Below are positions 20,040 through 27,963 of a DNA stretch of 57,813 nucleotides, piece by piece. The stretch is from Phaeodactylibacter xiamenensis. Lineage in GTDB: Bacteria; Bacteroidota; Bacteroidia; Chitinophagales; Saprospiraceae. The position numbers and the translations under genes were made by a program. The stretch spans positions 1-57,813 of the forward strand of contig NZ_JPOS01000097.1 of the NCBI RefSeq assembly GCF_000759025.1, written 5' to 3'. A model generated the notes under the pieces. The model ran no database searches. It worked only from the letters and a program-made list of their open reading frames with translations, and was not told where the DNA came from. The first letter of the stretch is position 1; the number at the start of each line of letters is the position of its first letter.

Positions 20040-20155
20040 AAGGATGAAGTATTGCTGGACTGCCTAAGGTACGGATTTGGGGTAAATTATAAAGGGCTAA
20101 CGGAATCCTTGTGTGCCTAACAAATTGCACAACTTGAATAGCCTTGCAGCATTCG

Positions 20156-20271
20156 TGGATAAGCTGGAGCAGAGCGGGAAGCTCCACCCCAGCAGCTATC
20201 GCACTTAAATGCAGAGGGTTACCCCCTGGGATTGATAGCCGGTGGTCACTTTCTGTTTTTTGTGCAATTGG
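20156..20271 (-). repeat. Dispersed repeat, copy 1 (coding-like)
   Basis: This segment is clearly related to 50654-50796. On the minus strand both encode the peptide GNPLHLSA-x-AAGVELPALLQLI, and most differences fall at third codon positions (AGT/AGC, GCG/GCT, GTG/GTA, CCC/CCG). The copy sits upstream of the C39 exporter in a 355-bp gap (20040-20394) that otherwise holds only a terminator-like hairpin. The same segment can also fold as TGGAGC/GCTCCA. I do not recognise the family. Confidence 0.75.
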
Positions 20272-20326
20272 TTATACATACGGTATCCTTCCAAAAAAAT
20301 TGAGCTAATTTGAATGAAAGCCCACC

Positions 20327-20367
20327 AAAAAGCAACAGGGGCAAATCCGTTACTACAGATTTACCCC
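20327..20367 (-). terminator. Probable terminator of the head-GIN protein gene
   Basis: On the minus strand an imperfect stem GGGGtAAATC/GATTTgCCCC (20367-20338) is followed within 6 nt by TTTTT (20331-20327). It lies just downstream of the stop codon at 20395. Confidence 0.5.
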
Positions 20368-20394
20368 CTCAAGCTCTTTCCGGTCCCCTTAAAA

Positions 20395-21039
20395 CTACAG
20401 CTTGCGGATATCGCCGCTGCCTACTACGCTTTTCTTCACGGATGGGTTCCCTTTGTAGTAAACGTCACCACTGCCAGCAATACTAGCCTCCAGCTTATCA
20501 ACTGTCCCCACTTTGACATTACCACTGCCGGCGATGCTAATTTCAGCCCGGTCTGCGTCAACGCCTGAAGCGTCCACATCGCCACTGCCAGCAACACTGA
20601 CCTCAATGCTTTTGGCTTTCCCGGCAATTTCCACATTACCTGAGCCACCGATGGAAATTTCCAGGTTTTTCATGTCATTAAAGTTCTCCTTCACTTTTAC
20701 ATCACCGGACCCACCGATGGCAATAGAGGACAGGTTAGGCATGGTGACGTATACCTTTACGCCCCGGCTGTTCCAGTTGCGGGTACCGCGTTTGGTGCCT
20801 ATGCCAAGAGTACCACCATTAGCATTGAGCTCAACCTGATCAACACTTTTTTCAGGTCCTGTGACTTCAACATTATATTCTCCCTGCGACACATAAACAT
20901 CGGCCGAAATGCCCAGTGCTATTCCGTCAAAATCGCGCAATTCAGCACTGGAACTACTCATTTTTCCATTGGTCTGCGCACAGGCTGTGATCGCAAAGCC
21001 GGATACTATTAGAAAACAAAGGGCTAACAGGTTTTTCAT
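20395..21039 (-). CDS. Head GIN domain (DUF2807) exported protein
   Basis: The 214-aa product has an N-terminal signal. A possible lipobox (ITAC near residue 20) means it may be a lipoprotein. The rest is a right-handed beta-helix made of repeated units with the signature GSGD/GSGN (SIGGSGNVEIAG, SVAGSGDVDASG, SIAGSGNVKVGT, SIAGSGDVYYKG). This is characteristic of the DUF2807 'putative auto-transporter adhesin, head GIN domain' family, which is common in Bacteroidota. Its function is unknown. It is monocistronic, with a terminator-like hairpin downstream. A hairpin GGGCA/TGCCC occurs about 20 bp upstream of the start. Confidence 0.9.
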   Translation of the reverse strand: MKNLLALCFLIVSGFAITACAQTNGKMSSSSAELRDFDGIALGISADVYVSQGEYNVEVTGPEKSVDQVELNANGGTLGIGTKRGTRNWNSRGVKVYVTMPNLSSIAIGGSGDVKVKENFNDMKNLEISIGGSGNVEIAGKAKSIEVSVAGSGDVDASGVDADRAEISIAGSGNVKVGTVDKLEASIAGSGDVYYKGNPSVKKSVVGSGDIRKL

Positions 21040-21275
21040 ATCGTTGTGGTTTCAGTTGGGCAGGAATTGCCCGGTTTTGTAAAAAATGGATCGCTATTTT
21101 ATGATGCAATAACAGGCTGCTGCCCCCTATTGCTACGAACTAACAGAGCATAAATTCAGACAAAAGCTGCACCGCTGCCTCTTTTTTCTTCTAAAACCGG
21201 TCTTGAGCAGACGAAAAGGTAAGCAGCCCCGGAAAAATCCGCTCAACATGAAGTACAAGGTTTTCGTTGAATACC

Positions 21276-21283
21276 TACATTTG
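21276..21283 (+). promoter_or_regulatory. -7 promoter element of serC (TACATTTG)
   Basis: TACATTTG matches TAnnTTTG exactly and ends 18 bp before the ATG at 21302. It lies after an earlier in-frame ATG (21248), so that upstream start is unlikely to be used. Confidence 0.6.
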
Positions 21284-21301
21284 CCGAAAGAAAAACAGAT
21301 C

Positions 21302-22381
21302 ATGAAAAAACACAACTTCAGTTCCGGCCCTGCCATCCTACCGCTTCCAGTTTTTGAACAAGCCGCAGAAGCGGTACGTGACTTCAATGGCATGGGATTA
21401 TCCATTCTGGAAATTTCTCACCGATCTCCCGAATTCACGGCCGTGATGGAAGAGGCGAATGTCCTGATCAGGGATTTGCTCAACGTTCCTGATGATTATG
21501 CGATCCTGTTTTTGCAGGGCGGCGCAAGTTCGCAGTTTTTCATGACCGCTATGAACCTGCTGGATCAGGATGCGAAAGCGGGCTACATCGACACCGGCAG
21601 TTGGTCCACCAAAGCGATTAAGGAAGCTCAGGCTTTTGGCACTGTTGAAACCCTGGCCTCTTCCAAACCTGATAACTTCACTTACATTCCGAAGGGTTTT
21701 GCGATTCCGGAGGACCTCGCCTACGTCCACATCACCACCAACAATACCATCTACGGCACGCAGTTTAAAACCCTGCCGGAGACCTCCGTGCCGATGGTCG
21801 GCGATATGTCCTCTGATATCTTCAGCCAACCAGTGGATGTCAGCCGATTTGACCTGATCTATGCGGGCGCGCAGAAGAATATGGGCCCGGCGGGTGCCAC
21901 ACTTGTTATTGTCCGGAAAGAAGCACTGGGCAAGGTAAAACGCCACATTCCCACCATGCTGGACTACCGCACGCATGTCAAAAAGGACTCTGCTTTCAAT
22001 ACCCCACCGGTCTTCCCTATTTATGTAAGCATGCTGACCCTGCGGTGGATCAAAGCCAATGGCGGCATCCCTGCCATGCAGCAAAAGAATGCAGCCAAAG
22101 CCGAGCTCATCTACCGGGAAATTGACCGCAACCCGATGTTCAAAGGTACCGTCACGGACCCTGCCGACCGCTCCACTATGAATGCCACCTTCGTCCTTGC
22201 CGAGGGCAAAGAACATTTGAACGATGAGTTTATGCAGCTTTGCAAGGCGGCCAACTGCTCTGGTGTGAAAGGGCACCGCTCCGTGGGGGGCTTCCGGGCG
22301 TCTATGTACAATGCAATGGAAATAGAGAGTGTGCAGGCGCTGGTGCAGGTGATGCAGTCCTTTGAGCGGAAGTTTGGGTAA
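21302..22381 (+). CDS. serC: Phosphoserine aminotransferase
   Basis: The start at 21302 gives 359 residues beginning MKKHNFSSGPAILP, the normal SerC N-terminus. Upstream in-frame starts would precede the promoter. The enzyme exchanges an amino group between glutamate and 3-phosphohydroxypyruvate in serine (and pyridoxal phosphate) biosynthesis. Visible motifs are FLQGGASSQFFMTAMNL, HITTNNTIYGTQF, VGDMSSDIFSQPVDVSRF and YAGAQKNMGPAG, with the PLP lysine at residue 192. HRSVGGFRASMYNAM closes the C-terminal domain. Confidence 0.97.
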   Translation: MKKHNFSSGPAILPLPVFEQAAEAVRDFNGMGLSILEISHRSPEFTAVMEEANVLIRDLLNVPDDYAILFLQGGASSQFFMTAMNLLDQDAKAGYIDTGSWSTKAIKEAQAFGTVETLASSKPDNFTYIPKGFAIPEDLAYVHITTNNTIYGTQFKTLPETSVPMVGDMSSDIFSQPVDVSRFDLIYAGAQKNMGPAGATLVIVRKEALGKVKRHIPTMLDYRTHVKKDSAFNTPPVFPIYVSMLTLRWIKANGGIPAMQQKNAAKAELIYREIDRNPMFKGTVTDPADRSTMNATFVLAEGKEHLNDEFMQLCKAANCSGVKGHRSVGGFRASMYNAMEIESVQALVQVMQSFERKFG

Positions 22382-22383
22382 AC

Positions 22384-22419
22384 AAAAAAGGGGCGCAGAA
22401 AGTGCTACTCCCCCGCCCC
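22384..22419 (-). terminator. Terminator between serC and the lipoprotein gene
   Basis: GGGGCG (22390-22395) pairs with CGCCCC (22414-22419). On the minus strand the hairpin is followed by TTTTTT (22389-22384), so it should stop transcription of the minus-strand lipoprotein gene. It may also affect serC from the other side. Confidence 0.65.
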
Positions 22420-22441
22420 GCTATGATTGCTTCGTATGAAT

Positions 22442-22858
22442 TTACTGTATTGACCGGACGACCAAACTGGTATCGTCCAGAGCAAGAATCTCGTAAGCCC
22501 GGGGCTGCCCTTCGATGGTCAGCTGCAGCACAACCGGATCACTTCCGGACTGCGTCCACGTACCGTCCTTCCAGCCTGTAGGTATGACCGGCTCGGTTGC
22601 ACAACGGTTCCAGAAAAACTCGCGCACAAAACCATCCTCCCGGAATTCCAGCATTTGATTTTTCTCCGTCACCTCAAACCCATTGTCGTCAGGCACACGG
22701 AGGTATGCCCGTTCATTTGGGCCGGGATAGTTTTGAAAATCCCAGTACCCAACCCAGGGGGCAGGGGCACTAAGTTCCACTTCCTGCTGCTGGCTATCGT
22801 TGCAAGACCAGGCCAGAAGGGTAAAAACGGTTAGAATAATTGCGTTAAATCGGGTCAT
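22442..22858 (-). CDS. Small lipoprotein (138 aa), lipocalin-like size
   Basis: Residues 1-19 are a lipoprotein signal ending in LAWSC, so the mature protein would be anchored through Cys19. The remainder (PWVGYWDFQNYPGPNERAYLRVP and so on, ending LALDDTSLVVRSIQ) has the alternating beta pattern and short length of lipocalin-like META/DUF proteins of Bacteroidota. No catalytic motif is evident. It is convergent with serC across a terminator. Confidence 0.75.
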   Translation of the reverse strand: MTRFNAIILTVFTLLAWSCNDSQQQEVELSAPAPWVGYWDFQNYPGPNERAYLRVPDDNGFEVTEKNQMLEFREDGFVREFFWNRCATEPVIPTGWKDGTWTQSGSDPVVLQLTIEGQPRAYEILALDDTSLVVRSIQ

Positions 22859-22963
22859 TTCTGATGGTTTATTAGTTAGACAGGTAAATTTTACTTAAGC
22901 GTTGGGTGGGGTTGTGTGACTTTTCTCACTAACGCTATGCTGCAAATTTGTGAATCTTTACCC

Positions 22964-23764
22964 ATGCGTACTATCATTATCCTGCTATCTGTGGTTGTGC
23001 TTTGGTCCTGCTCCTCCCCTACCGGTGCCAGTCAGGTTACGCCTGCACCGGACCAGCAACTATTGCAATGGGCAAAAACTCAGCCTGCACCGAACAGTTT
23101 GCAGCCCTTTTTCGACTTTATTGCCACCCAATCGGCTGACAGCACGCAGCGGCAATACTGGCAGTCTCTCTTTCTCGCACAAGTCCTGAATCAGGAAAAA
23201 GGGTGGGAAGCCTACAGTGCGGTGGTCGATGTAAGCACCGTGGCACTACTGGACTTCAAGCTGGGCAAACACAATCCGCACCGGGCGCTTTACGCGGATG
23301 CGTTGCAGCATTACTACACCACCCGCCAATTGCGCTACGCTGCTGATTTTACTGCCGTAGACACCAATGGAAATGCAATCCAACTGAGTGCTTTTGGAGA
23401 CAAAGTCATCTACATCGATACCTGGGCGTCGTGGTGTGGCCCCTGCATGCAGCAACTGCCCTATTTGCATGCTCTGGCTGAGCACTATGCGGATCAGCCG
23501 GACTTCCTTATCCTTACCGTTTCCTTTGACCGTTCCTTTGAGGCCTGGAAGCGCGCCTTGTCCAAACAAGCGGCCTACCCCAATATATTCCCGGTTTATG
23601 TGGAGGGAGGCATGGATTCGGATTATGGCAGTTTGTTTTCTATTTCCAGTATCCCGTCCTATGCCTTGTTGGGCCGGTCTCGTGAGGTCATTGATATGTC
23701 TGCCCCCAAGCCTGGAGTGGATAGCCTGAAACTGGTAATTGAAGGTGTTTTGGGGAAGCCTTAG
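22964..23764 (+). CDS. TlpA-like thioredoxin-fold lipoprotein
   Basis: I chose the ATG at 22964 because it begins a clean lipoprotein signal (MRTIIILLSVVVLWSC) and sits 13 bp after a near-consensus -7 box, CAAATTTG (22943-22950). The 266-aa product has a helical N-terminal part (residues ~30-135). A TlpA/AhpC-TSA thioredoxin domain follows, with WASWCGPCMQQLPYL as the CxxC redox centre and ISSIPSYALLG containing the cis-proline. It is probably a periplasmic thiol-disulfide oxidoreductase, perhaps reducing cytochrome c apoproteins or other thiols. The substrate is not shown by context. Confidence 0.92.
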   Translation: MRTIIILLSVVVLWSCSSPTGASQVTPAPDQQLLQWAKTQPAPNSLQPFFDFIATQSADSTQRQYWQSLFLAQVLNQEKGWEAYSAVVDVSTVALLDFKLGKHNPHRALYADALQHYYTTRQLRYAADFTAVDTNGNAIQLSAFGDKVIYIDTWASWCGPCMQQLPYLHALAEHYADQPDFLILTVSFDRSFEAWKRALSKQAAYPNIFPVYVEGGMDSDYGSLFSISSIPSYALLGRSREVIDMSAPKPGVDSLKLVIEGVLGKP

Positions 23765-23802
23765 GATGTTCCCCTACATTTAGGTTTATCTTTTGCAATT
23801 CG

Positions 23803-24195
23803 GTGCCGCCCCGCTGGAGGACCTTCCCGGAATCAGTGCAAATCCGCGCAATCAGTCTAATCCGTGTTACAACCCGCCACGCACGATAATAGTACACTGA
23901 TGACGCTGATCTGACTGATCACACTGATCTGCCCAACGAGTCCCGCCCCGCTGGATGGCCCGCCCGGAAATCCGTGCAAATCTGCGCAAATCCGTCCAAT
24001 CTGTGTTCCCTCATGCCACGCACGACACGGGTACACTGATGACGCTGATCTTACTGATGACACTGATCTGCTCAACGAGACCCGCCCCGCTGGAGGGCCC
24101 GCCCGGAAATCCGTGCAAATCTGCGCAAATCCGTCCAATCTGTGTTCCCTCATGCCACGCACGACACGGGTACACTGATGACGCTGATCACACTA
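23803..24195. repeat. ~140-bp tandem repeat array (about 2.8 units)
   Basis: Starting points of the shared segment TACACTGATGACGCTGATC at 23891, 24032 and 24171 give periods of 141 and 139 bp. The second and third units are almost identical, and the first is diverged. Each unit contains a G/C-rich part (CCGCCCCGCTGGA), a run of related CCGTGCAAATCTGCG-like segments, and short CACTGATC/CTGATC iterations. A solitary further copy lies at 27041-27148. The array carries no convincing gene. It covers most of the 509-bp gap before the IS630 element. Confidence 0.85.
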
Positions 24196-24328
24196 ACAAA
24201 AGAAACAATATCCTACCGCCCCCTGCCTGAGAACAGGAATCTCCTACGTTTACAGTAAGGAAATGCTAGCCTAGTGGCTTAAGACATAAATAATTGATAA
24301 TTTTAAACGTTCTTTGACAGAAAATACC

Positions 24329-24859
24329 ATGGGAAGAGGCCAAGCACCGGCTGCCCCAATCCCGATGACTCTACTACAAAAGGAGATATTGCAGGATATA
24401 GGGCGCCGGCATACGACAAGCCAGCAACTAGCCAAGCGCATCAAGCTATTGCTAATGGCCAATCAAGGACAAAGCAATTCCCACATCAAAAGGGAACTGG
24501 ATATTTCACTGAATACGGTAAAATCCTGGCGCAGGCGCTGGGAGGCAGACTATGATAATTTGGTATCCTATGAATCGTATTTGGAGAATCAAGAAGTGAG
24601 CCCCTTGGATTTACGCAAACGTTTAATCAGTACGTTAAAAGACTCGCCTCGTTCGGGAGCGCCGAAAACCATCACCTTAGCCCAGGAAAAACAGATCATA
24701 GCCCTAGCCTGCGAGCCCCCAGCCGATTACCAGGTAGAAATGGCTGATTGGACGCACGAGATGCTGGCCAAAGTTGCCATAGCGAAAGGCATCGTGGCCA
24801 GTATTTCCTCCCGGCAAGTAGGGAGGATTTTAAAAAAGCAGCCCTCTTCAGCCTCATAA
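24329..24859 (+). CDS. IS630 transposase, N-terminal part (helix-turn-helix)
   Basis: The ATG at 24329 begins MGRGQAPAAPIPMTLLQKEILQ. The 176-aa frame contains a helix-turn-helix region (SNSHIKRELDISLNTVKSWRRRWEADY) and the winged-helix linker ending SSRQVGRILKK, then a stop at 24857-24859. Homologous IS630 transposases continue uninterrupted into a segment found here in the +1 frame. The reading must therefore change frame near the A6 run at 24832-24837. With one A fewer in that run, the two parts would be one protein. Confidence 0.85.
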   Translation: MGRGQAPAAPIPMTLLQKEILQDIGRRHTTSQQLAKRIKLLLMANQGQSNSHIKRELDISLNTVKSWRRRWEADYDNLVSYESYLENQEVSPLDLRKRLISTLKDSPRSGAPKTITLAQEKQIIALACEPPADYQVEMADWTHEMLAKVAIAKGIVASISSRQVGRILKKQPSSAS

Positions 24860-25610
24860 ATCAGAGTATTGGCTATTCCCAAAGATCGAAGATTGGGGAG
24901 CCTTCGTGCTCAGGGTTGCTTTGGTTTGCCAGTTCATTCTCGATTCTGTGCTGCGCAAGCACCCCAACCGCCATGTCATAAGCATCGACGAAAAAACGGG
25001 TATCCAGGCTATAGAGCGTGCCAAAGGTGCAGCCCCCAAAAGCAAGGGGGCACACCAACGGGTGGAATATGAGTACATCCGTCACGGTACAACGACGCTG
25101 ATTGCCGCTAACAACGTGGAAAATGGCCAGGTCATCAATTACCGTATGGGAGACACTCGGGATGAAACAGATTATGCTGACTTCATCAAATGCACCGTCC
25201 ATGCACTGCCAGAAATGGACCAGGTTATTATTTTGTCCGACCAGCTCAATACCCATATGTCGGAATCGCTGGTCCGCTGGATTGCCGAGTGCGAAGGGTA
25301 TGATGAAGGCCTGGGCACAAAAGGCCGGGAGGGCATCTTAAAAAACATGGTAACTCGTAGGCGTTTCCTGGAAAAAGAAGAGCACCGTATCAGATTTGTC
25401 TTCACGCCCAAGCATTGCTCCTGGCTCAACCCAATCGAAAATTGGTTCGCTAAGCTGCAGCGTCATGTGATTAGCAATGGCAATTTTTCTTCAGTCGAAG
25501 AGCTACAAATCAAAATAGAAGCCTACGTGGCTTTTTACAATGAGTGCTTGGCTAAACCTCTAAAATGGAAATTTAAAGGCTTCGACAAGGACCGGGAACC
25601 TCTCATTTAA
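24834..25610 (+). CDS. IS630 transposase, C-terminal DDE catalytic part (+1 frame)
   Basis: The frame opens directly after a TAA at 24831-24833 and has no start of its own. The sequence SPLQPHKSEYWLFPKIEDWGAF is the usual IS630 segment just before the catalytic domain. The DDE residues are all visible: VISIDEKTG (Asp), IILSDQLNTH (Asp) and CSWLNPIENWF (Glu). If it is translated separately, a GTG at 24906 is the first plausible start, but fusion with the upstream part by frameshifting or transcript slippage is more likely. Alternatively the element is inactive through a single indel. Confidence 0.85.
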   Translation, partial: KSSPLQPHKSEYWLFPKIEDWGAFVLRVALVCQFILDSVLRKHPNRHVISIDEKTGIQAIERAKGAAPKSKGAHQRVEYEYIRHGTTTLIAANNVENGQVINYRMGDTRDETDYADFIKCTVHALPEMDQVIILSDQLNTHMSESLVRWIAECEGYDEGLGTKGREGILKNMVTRRRFLEKEEHRIRFVFTPKHCSWLNPIENWFAKLQRHVISNGNFSSVEELQIKIEAYVAFYNECLAKPLKWKFKGFDKDREPLI

Positions 25611-25738
25611 ATTGTCAGAAACTTATGTCTTAAGCCACTAGGGCACTCTTTTTTAGCCCAAAGTATTCTATAAACAGAGAAGTCAAACATAGGGAGCTCA
25701 AAAATGAGAAAACCTCAAAACAGAGCGAAAATAGGAGA

Positions 25739-25766
25739 GCAGCACCCCCTGAACTGAAGCTGCTGC
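25739..25766 (-). terminator. Weak terminator-like hairpin downstream of the Cys-rich lipoprotein gene
   Basis: On the minus strand GCAGCA (25766-25761) pairs with TGCTGC (25744-25739), and a short T-containing stretch follows. It is 30 bp past the stop at 25796. The T tract is poor, so this is tentative. Confidence 0.3.
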
Positions 25767-25795
25767 CCTAATTAAAACTCGCTAAGTTAGTCCCT

Positions 25796-26479
25796 TTAGT
25801 CTTCTTCGTAGGGTACTGTGCGTATTAAATCTAACTCGACATGTAAACTATCTAGGTATTCAAAAGTGCCATATCCACTGAATATCAACTGGCCACGTAT
25901 GGTATCAGGATGAATAAACACCCCTTGAAAACTAGGAACGGCAAAACCAATTCGCTCACCATTTGCGTCGAAATCGGTGCAATTTTCAAATCGGAACTGC
26001 TCTCCACCTGTGTTGGGAGGAAACTGGAAGAAATATAATTCCAGCGCTCCCACTTCGTTGTAAAAAAGCGTATAATCTACTTCCTCAGGGCGGATCCTGT
26101 CTGGACGCTCTACTTTGAAGGAAGTCGCTGCACCAGGACCATTCTGATTACTGAACGAATCAATTTCGGTCAACGGTTCCTGAGTAAAAGTAATAGCAAA
26201 GGTATCCAGGCAACCAATGGGTTCCAACTCTGCGATAAAGGTTTTCAGGTTTGGCTCAATGCAAAACTTCCGTGGTGACATACTATCTTCCAATGGTCCC
26301 CATGCCTCAAACCAATTCTCAATCGAGCCTTCCGGGCATTCACACTGCAGGTCAATACAGACCATTTCGCAATCCCAGCATTCCGGGCAGGTGGGCTCCG
26401 CAATGGGTTCTTCTTTTTGGCAGGCAAAGAGCGTAAGGACCACCAAAGCTCCTGTGAAAATTAAATGCTTCAATTTCAT
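25796..26479 (-). CDS. Hypothetical lipoprotein with Cys-rich N-terminus (227 aa)
   Basis: The signal ends in the lipobox LFAC (Cys20). Directly after it comes a cysteine cluster, CPECWDCEMVCIDLQCECP, which could form disulfides or bind metal. The remainder (~170 residues) is beta-rich without a motif I recognise. The start overlaps the stop of the preceding minus-strand gene by 4 bp (26476-26479), so the two are probably translationally coupled. Paired small exported proteins of this kind are common and uncharacterised in Saprospiria. The function is unknown. Confidence 0.72.
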   Translation of the reverse strand: MKLKHLIFTGALVVLTLFACQKEEPIAEPTCPECWDCEMVCIDLQCECPEGSIENWFEAWGPLEDSMSPRKFCIEPNLKTFIAELEPIGCLDTFAITFTQEPLTEIDSFSNQNGPGAATSFKVERPDRIRPEEVDYTLFYNEVGALELYFFQFPPNTGGEQFRFENCTDFDANGERIGFAVPSFQGVFIHPDTIRGQLIFSGYGTFEYLDSLHVELDLIRTVPYEED

Positions 26480-26724
26480 GGCAAAAAGATTTTGTGGGTA
26501 GAGAGATTGTTGTTTGAATCTATAAGTTGAATAAAATATAGCTCTGTGGGCCCATCCAGATAAACAAGTGCAGCAGATTCAAAGTGCAGGGTATGAATCC
26601 CATCAATTCTCCCCAAAGGATAGCAGGTTTCACCAAATACAGGAGCGTCTTCAAAAAATGCATCCGTTGTATCCACCGGATGATATTGCCCGTAAATATT
26701 ACTGAGACAGAAAAAAAACAGCAT
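26476..26724 (-). CDS. Small exported protein (82 aa), first gene of a two-gene unit
   Basis: The product begins with a short hydrophobic segment, MLFFFCLSNIYGQ, that could be a signal peptide cleaved after the Gln. The mature part (DAFFEDAPVFGETCYPLGRIDG, ending THKIFLP) has no family I recognise. Its 4-bp overlap with the downstream lipoprotein gene supports a real, coupled gene. A tandem array of 7-bp repeats begins 10 bp upstream of its ATG, where the ribosome-binding region should be. Confidence 0.6.
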   Translation of the reverse strand: MLFFFCLSNIYGQYHPVDTTDAFFEDAPVFGETCYPLGRIDGIHTLHFESAALVYLDGPTELYFIQLIDSNNNLSTHKIFLP

Positions 26725-26734
26725 TATGCATAAA

Positions 26735-26769
26735 ATGCGTGATGCGTGATGCGTGATGCGTGATGCGTG
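26735..26769. repeat. Five tandem copies of the 7-bp unit ATGCGTG
   Basis: Five perfect ATGCGTG units occupy 26735-26769, directly upstream of the minus-strand ATG at 26724. A heptanucleotide array in this position can change length by slippage. The rest of the 469-bp gap to 27193 is AT-rich and holds one copy of the ~140-bp repeat; I see no other gene. Confidence 0.85.
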
Positions 26770-27040
26770 AGTACATAGCGTTGAATTTTTAAACAGAGAA
26801 ATAATAATTTACCAAGATAAATATACACAATGTCAAAATACAATACAACACCACAGTGCTGCTTTTTTTGAAAAAAATATTGTCTTTTTACCCTAATCAA
26901 TACAATACACTGTTATTGACCTGATCCCAGGATAAAAAACTATGACATGCTTTTAGTGGTGTTGCTGAAATCCCACCCTGCTTGTGTTCTAAATTTTCCA
27001 GGAAAAGCTCTAAGCTCAAATCTATATTATCATCCTCCTC

Positions 27041-27148
27041 CCACGTTAATAGTACACTGATGACACTGATCTGCTCAACGAGACCCGCCCCGCTGGATGG
27101 CCCGCCCGGAATCTGTGAAAATCCGCGCAATCCGTCTAATCTGTGCCC
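27041..27148. repeat. Solitary copy of the ~140-bp repeat
   Basis: The segment shares the TAGTACACTGATGACACTGATC opening in parts with the units at 23803-24195, along with the CCGCCCCGCTGGATGGCCCG block and the CCGCGCAATCCGTCTAAT tail. It is 2.9 kb from the tandem array and on the same strand. Confidence 0.8.
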
Positions 27149-27193
27149 CTACCTCCATAAACAGCAACCAAAGAAATCTGTAACTTAGCCCCC

Positions 27194-27958
27194 ATGAGAC
27201 GGAAACGCAACAAGGCCAAGCCCACTCTACAGCAATTGACCCTCGATATCGGGGGTACCACAGTCCCCGTGCGCATCTACAAAGAGTACCGGCACAACGT
27301 CCGGGCAAGCATCGGCAAAACGGCAGCCTTTTTGCGTATGCCCCACGGATTACATGCCCGCGAAGAAGAAAGACACCTGAACTGGTTTAAAGACTGGCTC
27401 CACGAACAAGTAGCCAAAAGTGATAGGATCAACCGCCACTTCGGGCACCGGGCGTATCAGGATGGGGATACCCTTGAAGTTGGAAAAAAACAGTACCGGT
27501 TAGCGATCACCTATGAAGACCGGAAAACCCACTCGGGCAAGTTGCTCCCGGACGGCACCATTGCCCTGAAGCTCAGCCACCATGATCAGGTGCCGGAATT
27601 TACCAAGCGCCTGCAGCATCTACTGAGCCGTATCGTAGCGCAGGATTTTCTACCGGAAATCACCCGCCGGGTCGACGATTTAAACGACCGGTTTTTCCAG
27701 CAGAACATCGGGGAGGTCCGCTTGAAGTACAACCACAGCAATTGGGGGAGCTGCTCCTCAAAAGGCAATATTAACCTATCCACGCGCCTGCTGTTTGCAC
27801 CGGATGATGTAATCGACTATGTCATCATCCACGAGTTGGCGCATCGTATTGAGATGAACCACTCGCCTCGGTTTTGGAAGCTGGTCTCCGATGCGATGCC
27901 CGATTACAAGGAGAAGGAAAAGTGGCTGAAAGTGCACGGTGGGAAGCTCGGCTTCTAG
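27194..27958 (+). CDS. YgjP-like M48 family metallopeptidase
   Basis: The 254-aa cytoplasmic protein has the YgjP/DUF45 zinc-peptidase domain. H213ELAH217 supplies two zinc ligands and the catalytic Glu, and a third ligand is likely in the following NHSPRFWKLV segment. Conserved lead-in motifs are FLRMP, RLKYNHSNWGSCSSKGNINLSTRL and IDYVIIHELAH. The N-terminal ~100 residues carry the usual beta-rich domain. The cellular substrate of this family is not established. It is convergent with rplI across a terminator. Confidence 0.92.
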   Translation: MRRKRNKAKPTLQQLTLDIGGTTVPVRIYKEYRHNVRASIGKTAAFLRMPHGLHAREEERHLNWFKDWLHEQVAKSDRINRHFGHRAYQDGDTLEVGKKQYRLAITYEDRKTHSGKLLPDGTIALKLSHHDQVPEFTKRLQHLLSRIVAQDFLPEITRRVDDLNDRFFQQNIGEVRLKYNHSNWGSCSSKGNINLSTRLLFAPDDVIDYVIIHELAHRIEMNHSPRFWKLVSDAMPDYKEKEKWLKVHGGKLGF

Positions 27959-27963
27959 AAAGT

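Larger units (their letters stand above)
24272..25640 (+). mobile_element. Complete IS630-type insertion sequence
   Basis: Perfect 16-bp terminal inverted repeats GTGGCTTAAGACATAA are at 24274-24289 and 25623-25638. They are flanked by TA dinucleotides at 24272-24273 and 25639-25640, the target duplication expected for IS630/Tc1 elements. The repeat extends to 19 bp if the flanking CTA is counted. The 1365-bp body holds one transposase split over two frames. The element is inserted just after the tandem repeat array. Confidence 0.93.
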
